Shown here: positions 1 to 9,101 of the stretch, piece by piece
How the letters are laid out: each line of letters begins with the position of its first letter
Position numbering within the stretch: position 1 is the first letter of the stretch
Assembly (NCBI GenBank): GCA_012032855.1
Contig: JAAUQA010000049.1
Location: forward strand, 1 to 11,907
Reading direction: 5' to 3'
Length of the DNA stretch: 11,907 nucleotides
Origin: Candidatus Competibacteraceae bacterium
GTDB taxonomy: Bacteria; Pseudomonadota; Gammaproteobacteria; Competibacterales; Competibacteraceae
Notes under the pieces: generated by a model
What the model saw: only the letters and a program-made list of their open reading frames with translations
The model's database searches: none
What the model was told of the DNA's origin: nothing
Program-made: the position numbers and the translations under genes

Positions 1-2226
1 CATTGATCGGCATCATTGAAAGAGCGTGCCTTCTCACGATCCAGGTCAACAAACAACTGTTGCGAACTAGCCCGGAAGGTAGTGGTTAATGCCCCGAGTT
101 CCGGTTTTTCTTTAGCTTTGGCAATGAACTCCTGCACGGCTTCTTCCAGTGCTTTAGGACCTGCACCACCACGATCCTGAATCCAGAATTCAAAACCACC
201 CGTGCTGCTCATGCCGGGGATCGGCGGTGGGTTAAACACGACAACCTGGGCTTCATTAATTTGCTGAAAGACCTGTCCCTGAATGGTTTGTTGCACCACG
301 AAGGCGTGCTGATCGGGTTCCGTTCGTTCGTCCCAAGGCTTTAGAGTGAGAAAGAAGGTCGCATAATTGGGTTTGACTTGGCCGTCCAACAGACTGAAAC
401 CCACCAAACTGACGATGTCTTTTACTGCGGGATTCTGTCGGAAAATCTGATTGGCTTGATCGACGACGCCTACAGTACGATCTTGGCTGGCCCCGTCGGG
501 AAGCACCGCGACGGCAATCAAATAGCCTTGGTCCTCATCCGGCACGAAACCACCAGGTACGGTTTGGAATAATCCCCAAATGAGAAACAGCAGGCCACCG
601 AACAGCGCCAGACTCAGTAATATCCGCCGCACTAAAAAAGATGAGCCTGCAACATAGCCCTTGGTGAGCCAATCAAAACCCGCATCGAATTTTCTAAAGA
701 GAATGTTCTTTTTGGCCTTTTTGCGGAGACAACAACAGGGCTGCCAGAGCGGGACTAAGGGTCAGCGCCACAATCGAAGAAATGACCACTGACACCGCCA
801 TGGTCACCGCAAACTGCTTGAACATCTGCCCGGTAATGCCGCTCAGTAAGGCAGACGGTAAGAATACCGCGACCACCACCAAAGTCGTGGCGATAATGGG
901 GCCGGTGACTTCGTCCATTGCCCTGCGCGCCGCCTCCTTGGCGTCCAGCCCCAAATCATGCATGTTGCGTTCGGTGTTTTCGATGACCACAATGGCGTCA
1001 TCCACCACGATGCCGATCGCTAATACCAACCCGAATAGAGTCAGGGTGTTGAGCGAGAAACCGAACAACTGCATACCGATAAAGGTGCCGATAATGGACA
1101 CCGGCACCGCTAGGCAGGGGATAAGTGTGGCGCGCCAGTTCTGCAGAAACACGAAGACGACGAGCACGACCAGGGCCAGGGCTTCGAAAAAGGTGTGGAT
1201 GACCTCTTCGATCGAGACCTCGATAAACTGCGTCGTGTTGTAGGGAATCGAGTAACTGACACCTGGCGGGAATCCTTCGGCCAGCTCTTCCATGCGAGCG
1301 ATGATTTGTTCGGCGACATCCAGCGCATTGGCGTCCGGCTGTTGATACACCAATATGGCGCTAGTGGCTTTGCCGTTTAACAGACCGTAAAAGTCATACC
1401 CTTGAATGCCTAATTCCACCCGCGCCACATCACGCAAACGCACCGCCGAACCATCGGGATTAGAACGCAGAATAATCTGTTCAAACTCGGCAGGCTCAGT
1501 CAAGCGACCCTTGGCGGAGACCGGCAGAGTCAGCTCTACCGGATAGCTGGTCGGCGCTTGGCCGACTTTGCCTGCGGCGAACTGCGCATTTTGTTCCTGG
1601 ATCGCTTGGCGAAATATCGCTGACGGTAAAACCCAACTCTGCCATGCGATCCGGTTTGAGCCAGATACGCATCGCATAATCAGACGTGCCAGCAGTGAGA
1701 TCTGACTGGCACCCCGTAATAGCGTTTTGAGATCATCGACGACATTGATGTTGGCATAGTTGGCAACAAAATTAGGGTCCTGGGTGCCGTCGGAATTGAT
1801 GGCCACGATCATCAAAATATTGGATGAAGCCTTTTTGATGGTCAGGCCGTTACGCCGCACATCTTCCGGCATTGCGGGATTGGCTAGATTGACGCGGTTA
1901 GTGAAATCGGGCAGCACGGCGTCCAAATCGGTGCCAATATCAAAATAGACGTTGAGCGCCATGTCACCGCTAGCCGAATTGTTCGACTGCATGTAGATCA
2001 TGTTCTCGACGCCGTTGATCTGCTGCTCGACCGGAGCCGCTACCGTATTGGCTGTGGTTTCCGCATTGGCGCCGGGGTAACTGGTCACGACTTGCAGCAA
2101 TGGCGGGGTAATTTCCGGAAACTGCGCGATAGGTAGGCCAAGCATGGCTACCCCACCAGCCAGCGTCACCACAATGGAGATAACCGCCGCAAAGATCGGG
2201 CGGTCGATAAAAAAGCGTGAGATCAT
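1..2226 (-). CDS. RND multidrug efflux pump, inner-membrane subunit (HAE1/AcrB family), 3'-partial, frame-broken
   Basis: This is the proton-driven permease of a tripartite efflux pump; it takes drugs and other toxic compounds from periplasm or membrane and passes them to an outer-membrane channel. The first frame (694-2226) gives 510 residues: the N-terminal helix FFIDRPIFAAVISIVV, the porter domain, then TM2-TM6. The TM4 proton-relay pair Asp409-Asp410 sits in GIVVDDAIVVIENTERN. Reading continues from about base 717 to base 1 in another frame, giving about 239 more residues, including TM7 and VPGGFVPDEDQGYL. About 300 C-terminal residues lie outside the window. There are three one-base breaks: one lost at 1689-1690 and one gained at 1608-1609 (which compensate), and one lost in the T run at 718-722. 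Start ATG at 2226 has AAGGGA eight bases upstream, overlapping the adaptor's stop; the gap is 12 bases, so the two are co-transcribed. It looks closest to the OqxB/MexF type, from memory. Substrate is unknown. Confidence 0.93.
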
Positions 2227-2238
2227 GAAGCGAGTCCC

Positions 2239-3399
2239 TTATTGCTGGCTGGTTGCTGGAGGATTCGTTTTCGCCGGGACGATTTTGACCTGTGAGTCCG
2301 GCCTAATCTTGATGGCACCGTCCACGACAACCTGTTCGCCGCCATTCAAGCCACCAGTGACGATCCACTGATCGCCGTAAAAATCGCCAACCTGCACCGG
2401 CTTCGCTTCTGCCTTGCCGCCCTCGTCAACGACATAAACAAACTTGCCCTGAGCACCCTGCATCACCGACCGTTGCGGCACCATCAATACATCGGTACGA
2501 ACCGCCCCTTCCAGGCGAACACGAACAAACAAGCCGGGGCTCAAAACGCCCTTGGAATTGGGGAGTTCACCGCGCAAGGCCAGTGTTCCGGTTTCTCGGT
2601 CGATCGAGGGGGCGACATAATTGATTATCCCTTTCTCCGGGTAAACCGAACCATCCGCCAGAACGAGTTCGACTTGGGTATTATCGATGTCGCGTAGTTT
2701 TCCGGTGTCACGTTCCTGGCGGAATTTGAGCACCTCGTTTTCACCCACGCTGAAGTTGACCCAAATCGGGTCCAAGCGCACGATAGTGGTCAACTGGCTG
2801 TCCTGCCCGGCGGTGACTAAGCTACCTTCGCGTTTTTCCGAACGACCGGCCAAACCGGTTAGTGGTGAACGAATGGTGGCGTAACCCAGGTTGATTTCGG
2901 CTTCATCAACTTGGGCTTTGGCCGATTGAACCGCTGCTTGGGCGGTGAGCACGGCGGCTGTTCCATCGTCGAGATCTTTCTGGCTGACCGCGTTTTCACG
3001 CGCCAGTGGTTTAATACGCTCCAAGGTGCGACGGGCGTTTTTGAGTTTGGCTTGTTCCTGAGCCAGCACCCCTTTGGCATTATCCAGGGCGGCCTTGAAA
3101 GGTCTGGGATCAAGCTGGAACAGCAGATCACCCTGTTGTACCACTGCGCCTTCCTCATAAGCAATTTTTTCGATGTAACCGGTGACTCGGGCGCTGATCA
3201 CCACTTCGCGCGAGCTTTCGGTTTTGCCGGTGAATTCGAAAACAGCGGGGGTGTCCTCCGATTTGACATCGACCACGGTCACTTCCAAGGGAGGGGGAGT
3301 TTGGGCAGCTGTCGGTTGGCTGGTTATGCCCACACTAACCAGTGTGGCAACGAGATACACTGGAAAGCGGGGTAACCGGTTGAGCAGTGAATACAGCAT
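2239..3399 (-). CDS. RND efflux periplasmic adaptor (membrane fusion protein, HlyD/AcrA family)
   Basis: The adaptor bridges the RND pump and an outer-membrane channel across the periplasm. The product is 386 residues. An N-terminal signal segment (about 1-33, hydrophobic core YLVATLVSVGI, ending PTAAQ) has no lipobox cysteine, so it is probably not a lipoprotein. The barrel-sandwich half-motif VTGYIEKIAYEEGAVVQQGD lies near residues 72-91. An alpha-helical hairpin rich in Ala, Lys and Gln follows (about 100-165), then the second lipoyl half ATIRSPLTGLAGRS, the beta-barrel domain and a membrane-proximal domain. I chose ATG 3399 because it starts the signal peptide; the frame stays open to a GTG at 3495, but that GTG lies inside a palindrome and precedes no plausible export signal. 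AAGGA lies only two bases before the chosen ATG, which is closer than ideal. It is intact, unlike its partner gene. No outer-membrane factor or regulator gene lies in the window. Confidence 0.93.
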   Translation of the reverse strand: MLYSLLNRLPRFPVYLVATLVSVGITSQPTAAQTPPPLEVTVVDVKSEDTPAVFEFTGKTESSREVVISARVTGYIEKIAYEEGAVVQQGDLLFQLDPRPFKAALDNAKGVLAQEQAKLKNARRTLERIKPLARENAVSQKDLDDGTAAVLTAQAAVQSAKAQVDEAEINLGYATIRSPLTGLAGRSEKREGSLVTAGQDSQLTTIVRLDPIWVNFSVGENEVLKFRQERDTGKLRDIDNTQVELVLADGSVYPEKGIINYVAPSIDRETGTLALRGELPNSKGVLSPGLFVRVRLEGAVRTDVLMVPQRSVMQGAQGKFVYVVDEGGKAEAKPVQVGDFYGDQWIVTGGLNGGEQVVVDGAIKIRPDSQVKIVPAKTNPPATSQQ

Positions 3400-3491
3400 G
3401 ATCCTTAGAGACGAGGGTTGCACAATCAACCTCCTGTGCCTGATGAGCTCCCCAAGCGGCGGGGACGGGTCGTAAAGGGATGGGATTGTAG

Positions 3492-3517
3492 TCACTGCCG
3501 GAGACGCCCGGCAGTGA
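3492..3517. promoter_or_regulatory. Perfect 26-bp palindrome, candidate operator or leader hairpin of the efflux operon
   Basis: Ten-base arms TCACTGCCGG (3492-3501) and CCGGCAGTGA (3508-3517) match without mismatch around a six-base spacer. The element sits just downstream of a candidate minus-strand promoter and about 95 bases before the adaptor start. As DNA it could bind a dimeric repressor; as RNA it would form a stable stem-loop near the 5' end of the efflux transcript. A terminator for purC is the other reading, but neither strand has a T run after the stem. Confidence 0.5.
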
Positions 3518-3528
3518 TTATGAACGAT

Positions 3529-3557
3529 ACTATAGGCAAATCACATGCAATTAGTAA
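3529..3557 (-). promoter_or_regulatory. Candidate sigma-70 promoter of the efflux operon
   Basis: On the minus strand, TATAGT (3529-3534; five of six matches to TATAAT) is preceded at 17 bases by TTACTA (3552-3557; three of six matches to TTGACA). Transcription would begin near 3522, immediately before the palindrome at 3492-3517. The -35 match is weak, so this rests on the -10 box, the spacing and the location. Confidence 0.35.
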
Positions 3558-3621
3558 CCCCATTTCTCAAACTGAACGTGTTGCCCATTCGACGGCTGGG
3601 CAAATTGAGGTGCAATGGAGT

Positions 3622-4517
3622 TCAGCCCTTCGTCAAACGGCGCAAAGCTTCCTGATACTTGGCGGAGGTTTTGGCGACGATCTCAGCGGGCAATTCCGGT
3701 CCGGGCGGACGTTTGTCCCAGTCCAGGGTCTCCAAATAATCGCGCACGAATTGCTTATCGAAGCTCGGCGGATTACGGCCCGGCTGATACTGATCGCCGG
3801 CCAAAAGCGTGACGAGTCGGGCGTCAATACCTCATCCATCAGCACTAATTGATCGTTTTCATCCAGACCGAATTCGAATTTGGTGTCGGCGATGAGTATG
3901 CCGCGCTGCCGAGCGTAGCGAGCCGCTTCCCGGTACAATTTCAGGCTCACATCACACACTTGTTCGGCACGATCCTCTCCCAATAAATCGACAGTCCGGG
4001 CAAAATCGATGTTCTCATCGTGAGTCCCTAAGTCAGCCTTGGTGGATGGGGTAAAAATCGGTTCCGGCAAGGAATCTGCTAATTGCAGCTTGGCCGGTAG
4101 TCGAATACCGCACACCTCGCCGGTCTTTTGATAATCTTTCCAGCCGGATCCGATCAAATAACCGCGTACGATGGCCTCAACCGGTAATCCCTTCAGGCGG
4201 CGCACCACGACGGCGCGTTCTGCGACCGAATCACGTTCGGCGGGGTCGGGCAAGGCGTCCGTCAGGGTTTTCTCAGCCAACAGCACATGATTGGGGATGA
4301 TGGATGCGGTACGCTGAAACCAGAAATTGGACAACGCGGTGAGCACCGCTCCCTTGCCGGAAATTGGGGTGGGCAACACGACATCGAAAGCGGATAACCG
4401 GTCGCTGGCAACCATCAAAAAATGGCGCTCATCAACGGTATAAATATCACGGACTTTGCCTTGGTAATGCAGCGGTAGGCTGTGAATAGCAGTGAGTGCG
4501 GTGGCGGATAATTTCAC
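3622..4517 (-). CDS. purC: Phosphoribosylaminoimidazole-succinocarboxamide (SAICAR) synthase, one frame break
   Basis: This cytosolic enzyme joins aspartate to CAIR using ATP, giving SAICAR in de novo purine synthesis. The N-terminal phosphate-binding segment [20 protein letters not shown] is followed by [13 protein letters not shown], the [17 protein letters not shown] motif and the C-terminal [20 protein letters not shown] and [11 protein letters not shown] motifs. After WPA the frame breaks: one base is missing near 3795, and the other frame continues [20 protein letters not shown] through to a TGA at 3622. Repaired length is 298 residues, which fits the long form of the family (yeast Ade1-like) rather than the roughly 237-residue E. 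coli form. The start is GTG (4515-4517); GGAG lies 12 bases upstream, rather far. The gene is divergent from pykA, with 175 bases between them. Confidence 0.95.
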
Positions 4518-4629
4518 AATAGTTTAGTGCTCCGGGGATTCATGCTTGGGTGCACGGACAACACCCTGAACCTTGCTGGGTTTTACTTCTCCAAGCAACA
4601 TTCAACGGCATTTCGCTGTATTGTCATCA

Positions 4630-4658
4630 TAGTCATTACAATTGATGCCGTTCATTAT
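4630..4658 (+). promoter_or_regulatory. Candidate sigma-70 promoter of pykA
   Basis: TAGTCA (4630-4635) and CATTAT (4653-4658) are separated by 17 bases; each matches four of six consensus positions. The start point would be near 4665, about 28 bases before the pykA ATG. It overlaps the minus-strand TATAAT assigned to purC, so the two promoters would compete for the same DNA. Confidence 0.3.
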
Positions 4659-4659
4659 A
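4654..4659 (-). promoter_or_regulatory. Candidate -10 box for purC
   Basis: The minus strand carries an exact TATAAT here, in the context GCTTATAATGAAC, which would give a purC leader of about 130 bases. No convincing TTGACA-like box is seen 16-18 bases upstream. The same exact hexamer lies upstream of parC. Confidence 0.4.
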
Positions 4660-4692
4660 AGCGAACGATGTTCGACACAGAGGACTTGTATC

Positions 4693-6143
4693 ATGCTGAG
4701 GCGCACCAAAATTCTCGCCACACTTGGACCCGCGACCGATAATCCCAAGATATTGGATGGCATTATTCGCGCCGGCGTGGATGTGGTGCGGCTGAATTTT
4801 TCCCACGGTACTGCTGAAGAGCACCGCAAGCGTGTTCGGCAAGTCCGCGAGTGCGCCGCCGAACATAGTCGGGATGTTGGCATATTGGCCGATCTGCAGG
4901 GTCCCAAGATTCGCATTCATGGCTTTCGTGGCGGGCGGGTCACCCTTGAGGAGGGTGACCGATTCGTGCTGGATGCCGATCTGGCAGCGGATGTCGGTAA
5001 TGTGGAAACCGTCGGCATCACCTACAAAGCGCTACCGCAAGATGTGCAAATCGGTGACACGCTGTTACTGGATGACGGGCGTATTGTTCTGGTAGTGGAG
5101 GACGTGGCGGGTCCGCAGGTCATTTGCCGGGTTTGGGTGGGTGGTGAATTATCGGACAAAAAGGGCATCAACCGCCAGGGTGGTGGTCTATCGGCGCCGG
5201 CGCTGACGGCCAAAGATCGAGAGGATATTCGCACTGCAGCCGAGCTTGAAGTCGATTATTTGGCGATTTCCTTTCCCCGCAATGCGGCCGATGTGCAAGA
5301 AGCCCGTGAGTTAATGCAAGCGGCGGGTGGACACGCCGCGATGGTCGCCAAGATCGAACGGGCCGAGGCCATGACCAATATCGAAGAGATCGTCGAGGCC
5401 AGCGATGCGGTCATGATTGCGCGTGGCGACTTGGGAGTGGAAATCGGCGATGCGGAACTGCCCGGCGTGCAAAAGCGCATCATCCGGGTATCCCGCGCTA
5501 TGAATAAGATCTCCATCACCGCTACCCAGATGATGGAATCGATGATCAAGAGTCCGACTCCGACCCGCGCCGAGGTGCTGGATATCGCCAATGCGGTATT
5601 GGACGGTACGGATGCCGTGATGTTGTCGGCGGAAACCGCTGCCGGCAGTTATCCGGTACAAGCGGTGCAGGCGATGGCAAGAATCTGCCTGGGGGCAGAG
5701 AAGCAGCGGGAAACACGGCTCTCCGATCACCGCATCAACTCGTATTTCCACGGTGTGGGTGAAGCGATTGCCATGGCCACCATGTACACGGCTAATCACA
5801 TGTGCGTGCGCGCTATTGTCGCATTGACCGAGTCCGGCTTCACCCGCTGTGGATGTCGCGTATCAGCTCCGGTATTCCGATTTATGCGCTCACCCGCCAT
5901 GAGTCGACTAGGCGACGCGTGACGTTGTATCGAGGCGTGTATCCGGTCAATTTCGATGTGTTACACGCTAATCCCGCTCTGGTGATTCAAGACGCGATCA
6001 ACACCGTGTTGAATCGTGGCGCGGTGCGGGAAGGCGATTTGGTGATTCTGACCAAAGGCGATTTTACCGGGGTTTCGGGGCGTACCAATGTGATGAAGAT
6101 CGTGCGGGTGGGTGATCCCATCGTGCCGGAAAATCAGGAATAG
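4693..6143 (+). CDS. pykA: Pyruvate kinase (PykA type), one frame break
   Basis: This enzyme catalyses the last step of glycolysis: phosphoenolpyruvate plus ADP gives pyruvate plus ATP. The N-terminus MLRRTKILATLGPATDNPK opens the TIM barrel. The barrel carries RLNFSHG, ADLQGPKIRIHG (start of the B-domain region), GGGLSAPALT, the catalytic-lysine segment MVAKIERAEA, the metal-binding ARGDLGVEIG, and the signature ITATQMMESM followed by PTRAEV and DAVMLSAETAAG. A one-base loss in the C run at 5843-5845 breaks the frame after ALTESGFT. The other frame continues PLWMSRISSGIPIYALTRHE to a TAG at 6141-6143, completing the allosteric C-terminal domain. Repaired length is 483 residues, close to E. 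coli PykA (480), and the sequence resembles PykA more than PykF. ATG 4693 is chosen because GAGGA (4680-4684) lies eight bases upstream and the family N-terminus starts there; the frame is open further upstream, to 4642. Confidence 0.95.
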
Positions 6144-6165
6144 CTGCACTCACCATCCATCACCC

Positions 6166-8410
6166 TCAGCTTTCCAGAGTGAGCTTTTCCACCCGCTGAA
6201 ACCCGCGCGGTAAGGTTTTCCCGCGCTGTCCGCGTTTGCCGTTATACAGCGCCCAATCGGCAGGTTTTAAGGTCAGCTGGCGTTTGCCGCATTGGAACAC
6301 CACACTCGCTTCGGGAGCGGCACACAGCAGCGCGACCAGCGTAGGTTGCTGCTCGGACGACCGTGCGGTGGGCAGGCTGATGATTCGGTTGCCTTTGCCC
6401 TTGGCCATCCGGGGTAACTCGTGTACCGGATAAACCAGCAGATGACCATCGCTGGAGACAGCCAATAAACTATCCCGTTCCGGGTCAGCGGCAGGCACTG
6501 GCAACAGTGGTTGAGCACCCGGCGACAGAGTCAGCACCACCTTGCCGGCTTTATTGCGGCCCAGCAAATCCTCAATCGTGCAGATAAAGCCGTAGCCGGC
6601 GTCGGATGCCAAGAGATAACATGCTTCCGGATTATCCAACAGAACGCTCACGAAGCGTGCTGCGGCCGGTGGACTGAACCGGCCTGTCAACGGTTCTCCG
6701 TAACCTCGCGCCGAAGCTAGCGTGTGTGCGGGTAAGGCGTAACTGCGGCCGGTGGAATCCAAGAAGACCGCTGATTGATTGCTGCGGCCCTGGGCTTGGC
6801 ATAAAAAGCCATCGCCGGCCTTGTAGCTCAGCGTTTCCGCATCAATTTCTTTCTTCGCGGCCCGTACCCAACCTTTTTGCGACAGCACCACGACTATCGG
6901 TTCGCTGGGCGTCAGGCTGGTTTCGTCCAAGGCCTGGGCGGGACGCCGCTCTACCAATTGGGAACGGCGCGCATCGCCGTATTCGGCGGCGTCCTGTTGG
7001 ATTTCCCGGCGGATCAGACTTTTCAGGTGGCTGTCCGAACTCAGCAAGGTTTGCAATTCAGCCTGCTCCTGACCGAGTTCGTCCTGTTCGGCGCGAATTT
7101 TCATTTCTTCCAGGCGGGCCAATTGCCGCAAACGGGTTTCCAGGACGGCTTCGGCCTGCGTTTCGGACAGACCGAAACGACTGATCAACGCGGCTTTAGG
7201 ATGGTCTTCGCTGCGGATGATCCGGATTACTTCATCGAGATTGAGAAAAGCGATCAACAAGCCCGCCAACAGGTGGAGTCGGTGTTCTACTCGATCCAAG
7301 CGAAATTGCAGGCGGCGGCGCACGGTGATCAACCGGTATTGCAGCCATTCGTCCAGAATATGCCGCAAATTCTTGACCTGTGGACGACCGTCAAGACCGA
7401 TCATGTTGAGGTTGATGCGGTAACTGCGTTCCAGATCGGTGGTAGCGAATAGATGATCCATTAACGAGGTGCTGTCCACCCGATTGGAGCGCAGAGTGAT
7501 CACCAATCGAATGGGGTTTTCATGATCCGATTCGTCTCTTAAATCCTCCACCATTGGCAATTTCTTGGCGTTCATCTGCGCAGCGATCTGCTCCAGCACC
7601 CGCGCTCCCGAGGTTGATGGGGCAGTGCGGTGATCACCACATCGCCATTTTCCCGCTCGAAACAGGCGCGCATCCGCACGGTACCGTAGCCGGTTTGGTA
7701 GAATCGTTGGATTTCCTCGGTCGGGGTAATGATCTCCGCACCACCCGGATAATCCGGCCCTTGGATCAGTTCGCAAAGCGTCTCAATATCGGTTTGTGGG
7801 TCGTCCAGTAATTGCACGCAAGCCGCTGCGATTTCGCGCAAATTATGTGGTGGAATATCGGTTGCCATGCCCACAGCAATGCCGCTGGTGCCGTTCAGCA
7901 GCACATGCGGTAAACGGGCTGGGAGCTGGATGGGTTCTTCCAAGGTGCCGTCAAATTGGCTGTCCAATCCACCGTGCCCTGACCCAATTCGGCGAGCAGT
8001 ACCTGAGCGAAAGGGGATAAGCGTGATTCGGTATAGCGCATCGCGGCGAACGATTTGGGATCGTCGCTGGAACCCCAGTTGCCCTGGCCGTCTATCAATG
8101 GATAGCGGTAGGAAAACGGCTGAGCCATGAGCACCATCGCTTCGTAACAGGCGGCGTCGCCGTGCGGATGGTATTTGCCCAGCACATCGCCCACCGTACG
8201 GGCGGATTTTTTATGTTTGTTCGCGGCGGTCAAGCCCAACTCGGACATGGCATAGATGATCCGCCGTTGTACCGGTTTCAAACCGTCGCCGATATGCGGC
8301 AGGGCGCGGTCCAGAATCACGTACATGGAATAATCCAGATACGCTTTTTCGGTGAAGGTCTTGAGCGGGATTTGTTCGATGCCTTCGGGCGGCGGCAGGA
8401 TGGCGGACAT
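6166..8410 (-). CDS. parC: DNA topoisomerase IV subunit A, two frame breaks
   Basis: ParC is the DNA-breaking and DNA-wrapping subunit of topoisomerase IV (with ParE), which separates daughter chromosomes. The product begins [19 protein letters not shown]. The winged-helix segment [19 protein letters not shown] is followed by the active-site tyrosine, Tyr126 (E. coli Tyr120), in [11 protein letters not shown]. Two one-base losses break the frame: in the A run at 7953-7955 (after GTVDWTAN; the other frame resumes FDGTLEEP) and near 7612-7615 (after ALPHQ; resumes [13 protein letters not shown]). The last frame carries the coiled-coil tower, the [15 protein letters not shown] segment and the C-terminal beta-pinwheel. 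Repaired length is 748 residues (E. coli 752). Start ATG 8410 has GAGGA five bases upstream. Alanine replaces E. coli Ser80 (here residue 86), while the Glu84 equivalent (Glu90) is kept. parE is not in the window. It converges on pykA with only 22 bases between stops. Confidence 0.96.
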
Positions 8411-8503
8411 GGGGTTCCTCAATGGATGACAGGGATATTGTGAAGCGGTGGCAGTGTAAGCAATACAATCAACCGCCGCTTTCCAAGCGTTAATTTTCGG
8501 CTC

Positions 8504-8530
8504 ATTATACGCTGCGAGCACAGACAGCAA
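8504..8530 (-). promoter_or_regulatory. Candidate parC promoter
   Basis: The minus strand has an exact TATAAT at 8504-8509. The nearest -35-like element is TTGCTG at 8525-8530, with a 15-base spacer, which is short. The start would fall near 8497, giving a leader of about 87 bases before the parC ATG. The call rests on the -10 box. Confidence 0.4.
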
Positions 8531-8577
8531 TCTTATCTATTCCCCTGAGCCGATGATCGTGGGTCAAGGTTCGGGAG

Positions 8578-8594
8578 GCGGGCGCGGCGCCCGC
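8578..8594 (+). other. GC-rich hairpin ahead of the CBS/permease operon
   Basis: Arms GCGGGCG (8578-8584) and CGCCCGC (8588-8594) pair perfectly around a three-base loop, about 50 bases before the CBS-protein start. No T run follows, so it is not a classical terminator. It could be a leader structure, or simply chance in GC-rich DNA. No known riboswitch is recognised. Confidence 0.3.
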
Positions 8595-8642
8595 TGGTCC
8601 TCATGCATTCCCCCCTTCAATCAGTTTGATCCGAGGTTTGGT

Positions 8643-9101
8643 ATGACCGCGCAAACGATCATGAATTCGCGACCGGTGGTGTTGCGGACCACCGATACCG
8701 TGGGCACCGCCACCCAATCCATCCTGGCCCATCACCTGCGCCATTTGCCGGTGGTGGACGAGGAAGGCCGTTATTTGGGCATTTTCGGGATTTATTCCCT
8801 GCTGCGCTTGGCCTTGCCCAGGGCCTTGACGCTGGAACAGGGTTTGGAGAGTGTGCCCTTTTTCCAATGCACTCTGGAGGAATTGCGCGAATATCTGCGC
8901 ACCCAATGGGATAGCCCGGTGACTAGTTGTCTGCGTCAGGATATCCCGCTGCTGCATCCGGACACCTCGCTGATGGACACCGTATTGACGCTGCTGCGCG
9001 CGCGAATTGCCTTGCCGGTGGTGGACAGAGAAACCGGCAAGCTGGCGGGGATGATCTCCTCATGGGGAGCGTTGGAGACCATCGTCGGGGAGAACGCCTG
9101 A
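8643..9101 (+). CDS. Small protein of two CBS domains
   Basis: The 152-residue product is a tandem CBS (Bateman) module with no other domain. CBS pairs usually bind adenine nucleotides and act as regulatory sensors; that is known of the family, not shown here. CBS1 spans about residues 1-60 (TIMNSRPVVLRTTDTV, then HHLRHLPVVDEEGRYLGIF); CBS2 spans about 90-150 (VTSCLRQDIPLLHPDTSL, then ARIALPVVDRETGKLAGMIS). ATG 8643 is chosen because GAGG (8633-8636) lies six bases upstream and the CBS fold begins at once. The frame is open to 8553, but the extra 30 residues are Gly/Arg-rich, lack a ribosome binding site and would run through the hairpin. Its TGA is immediately followed by the permease ATG, with no spacer, so the two are almost certainly translated together. 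A role as the permease's cytosolic regulator is inference. Confidence 0.88.
   Translation: MTAQTIMNSRPVVLRTTDTVGTATQSILAHHLRHLPVVDEEGRYLGIFGIYSLLRLALPRALTLEQGLESVPFFQCTLEELREYLRTQWDSPVTSCLRQDIPLLHPDTSLMDTVLTLLRARIALPVVDRETGKLAGMISSWGALETIVGENA

Noticed and set aside
1..25. A further frame break at the very start of the window
   Set aside because: The RND reading FNDADQ at the edge looks less like the family than the neighbouring frame (MMPIN), but there is too little sequence to decide.
694..730. Programmed ribosomal frameshift in the RND gene
   Set aside because: The A run on the coding strand has five As and no A-AAA-AAG heptamer or clear stimulatory structure, RND genes are not known to use one, and similar breaks occur in unrelated genes nearby.
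2911..3375. 154-residue open frame on the plus strand
   Set aside because: It is antisense to the adaptor's helical hairpin and lipoyl region and shows no domain or start signal of its own.
3400..3495. N-terminal extension of the adaptor from a GTG at 3495
   Set aside because: It would start inside the palindrome, has no ribosome binding site, and would bury the signal peptide behind 32 Pro/Arg-rich residues.
4527..4742. 71-residue open frame between purC and pykA
   Set aside because: It overlaps the pykA start in another frame, has no family resemblance, and crosses the promoter region.
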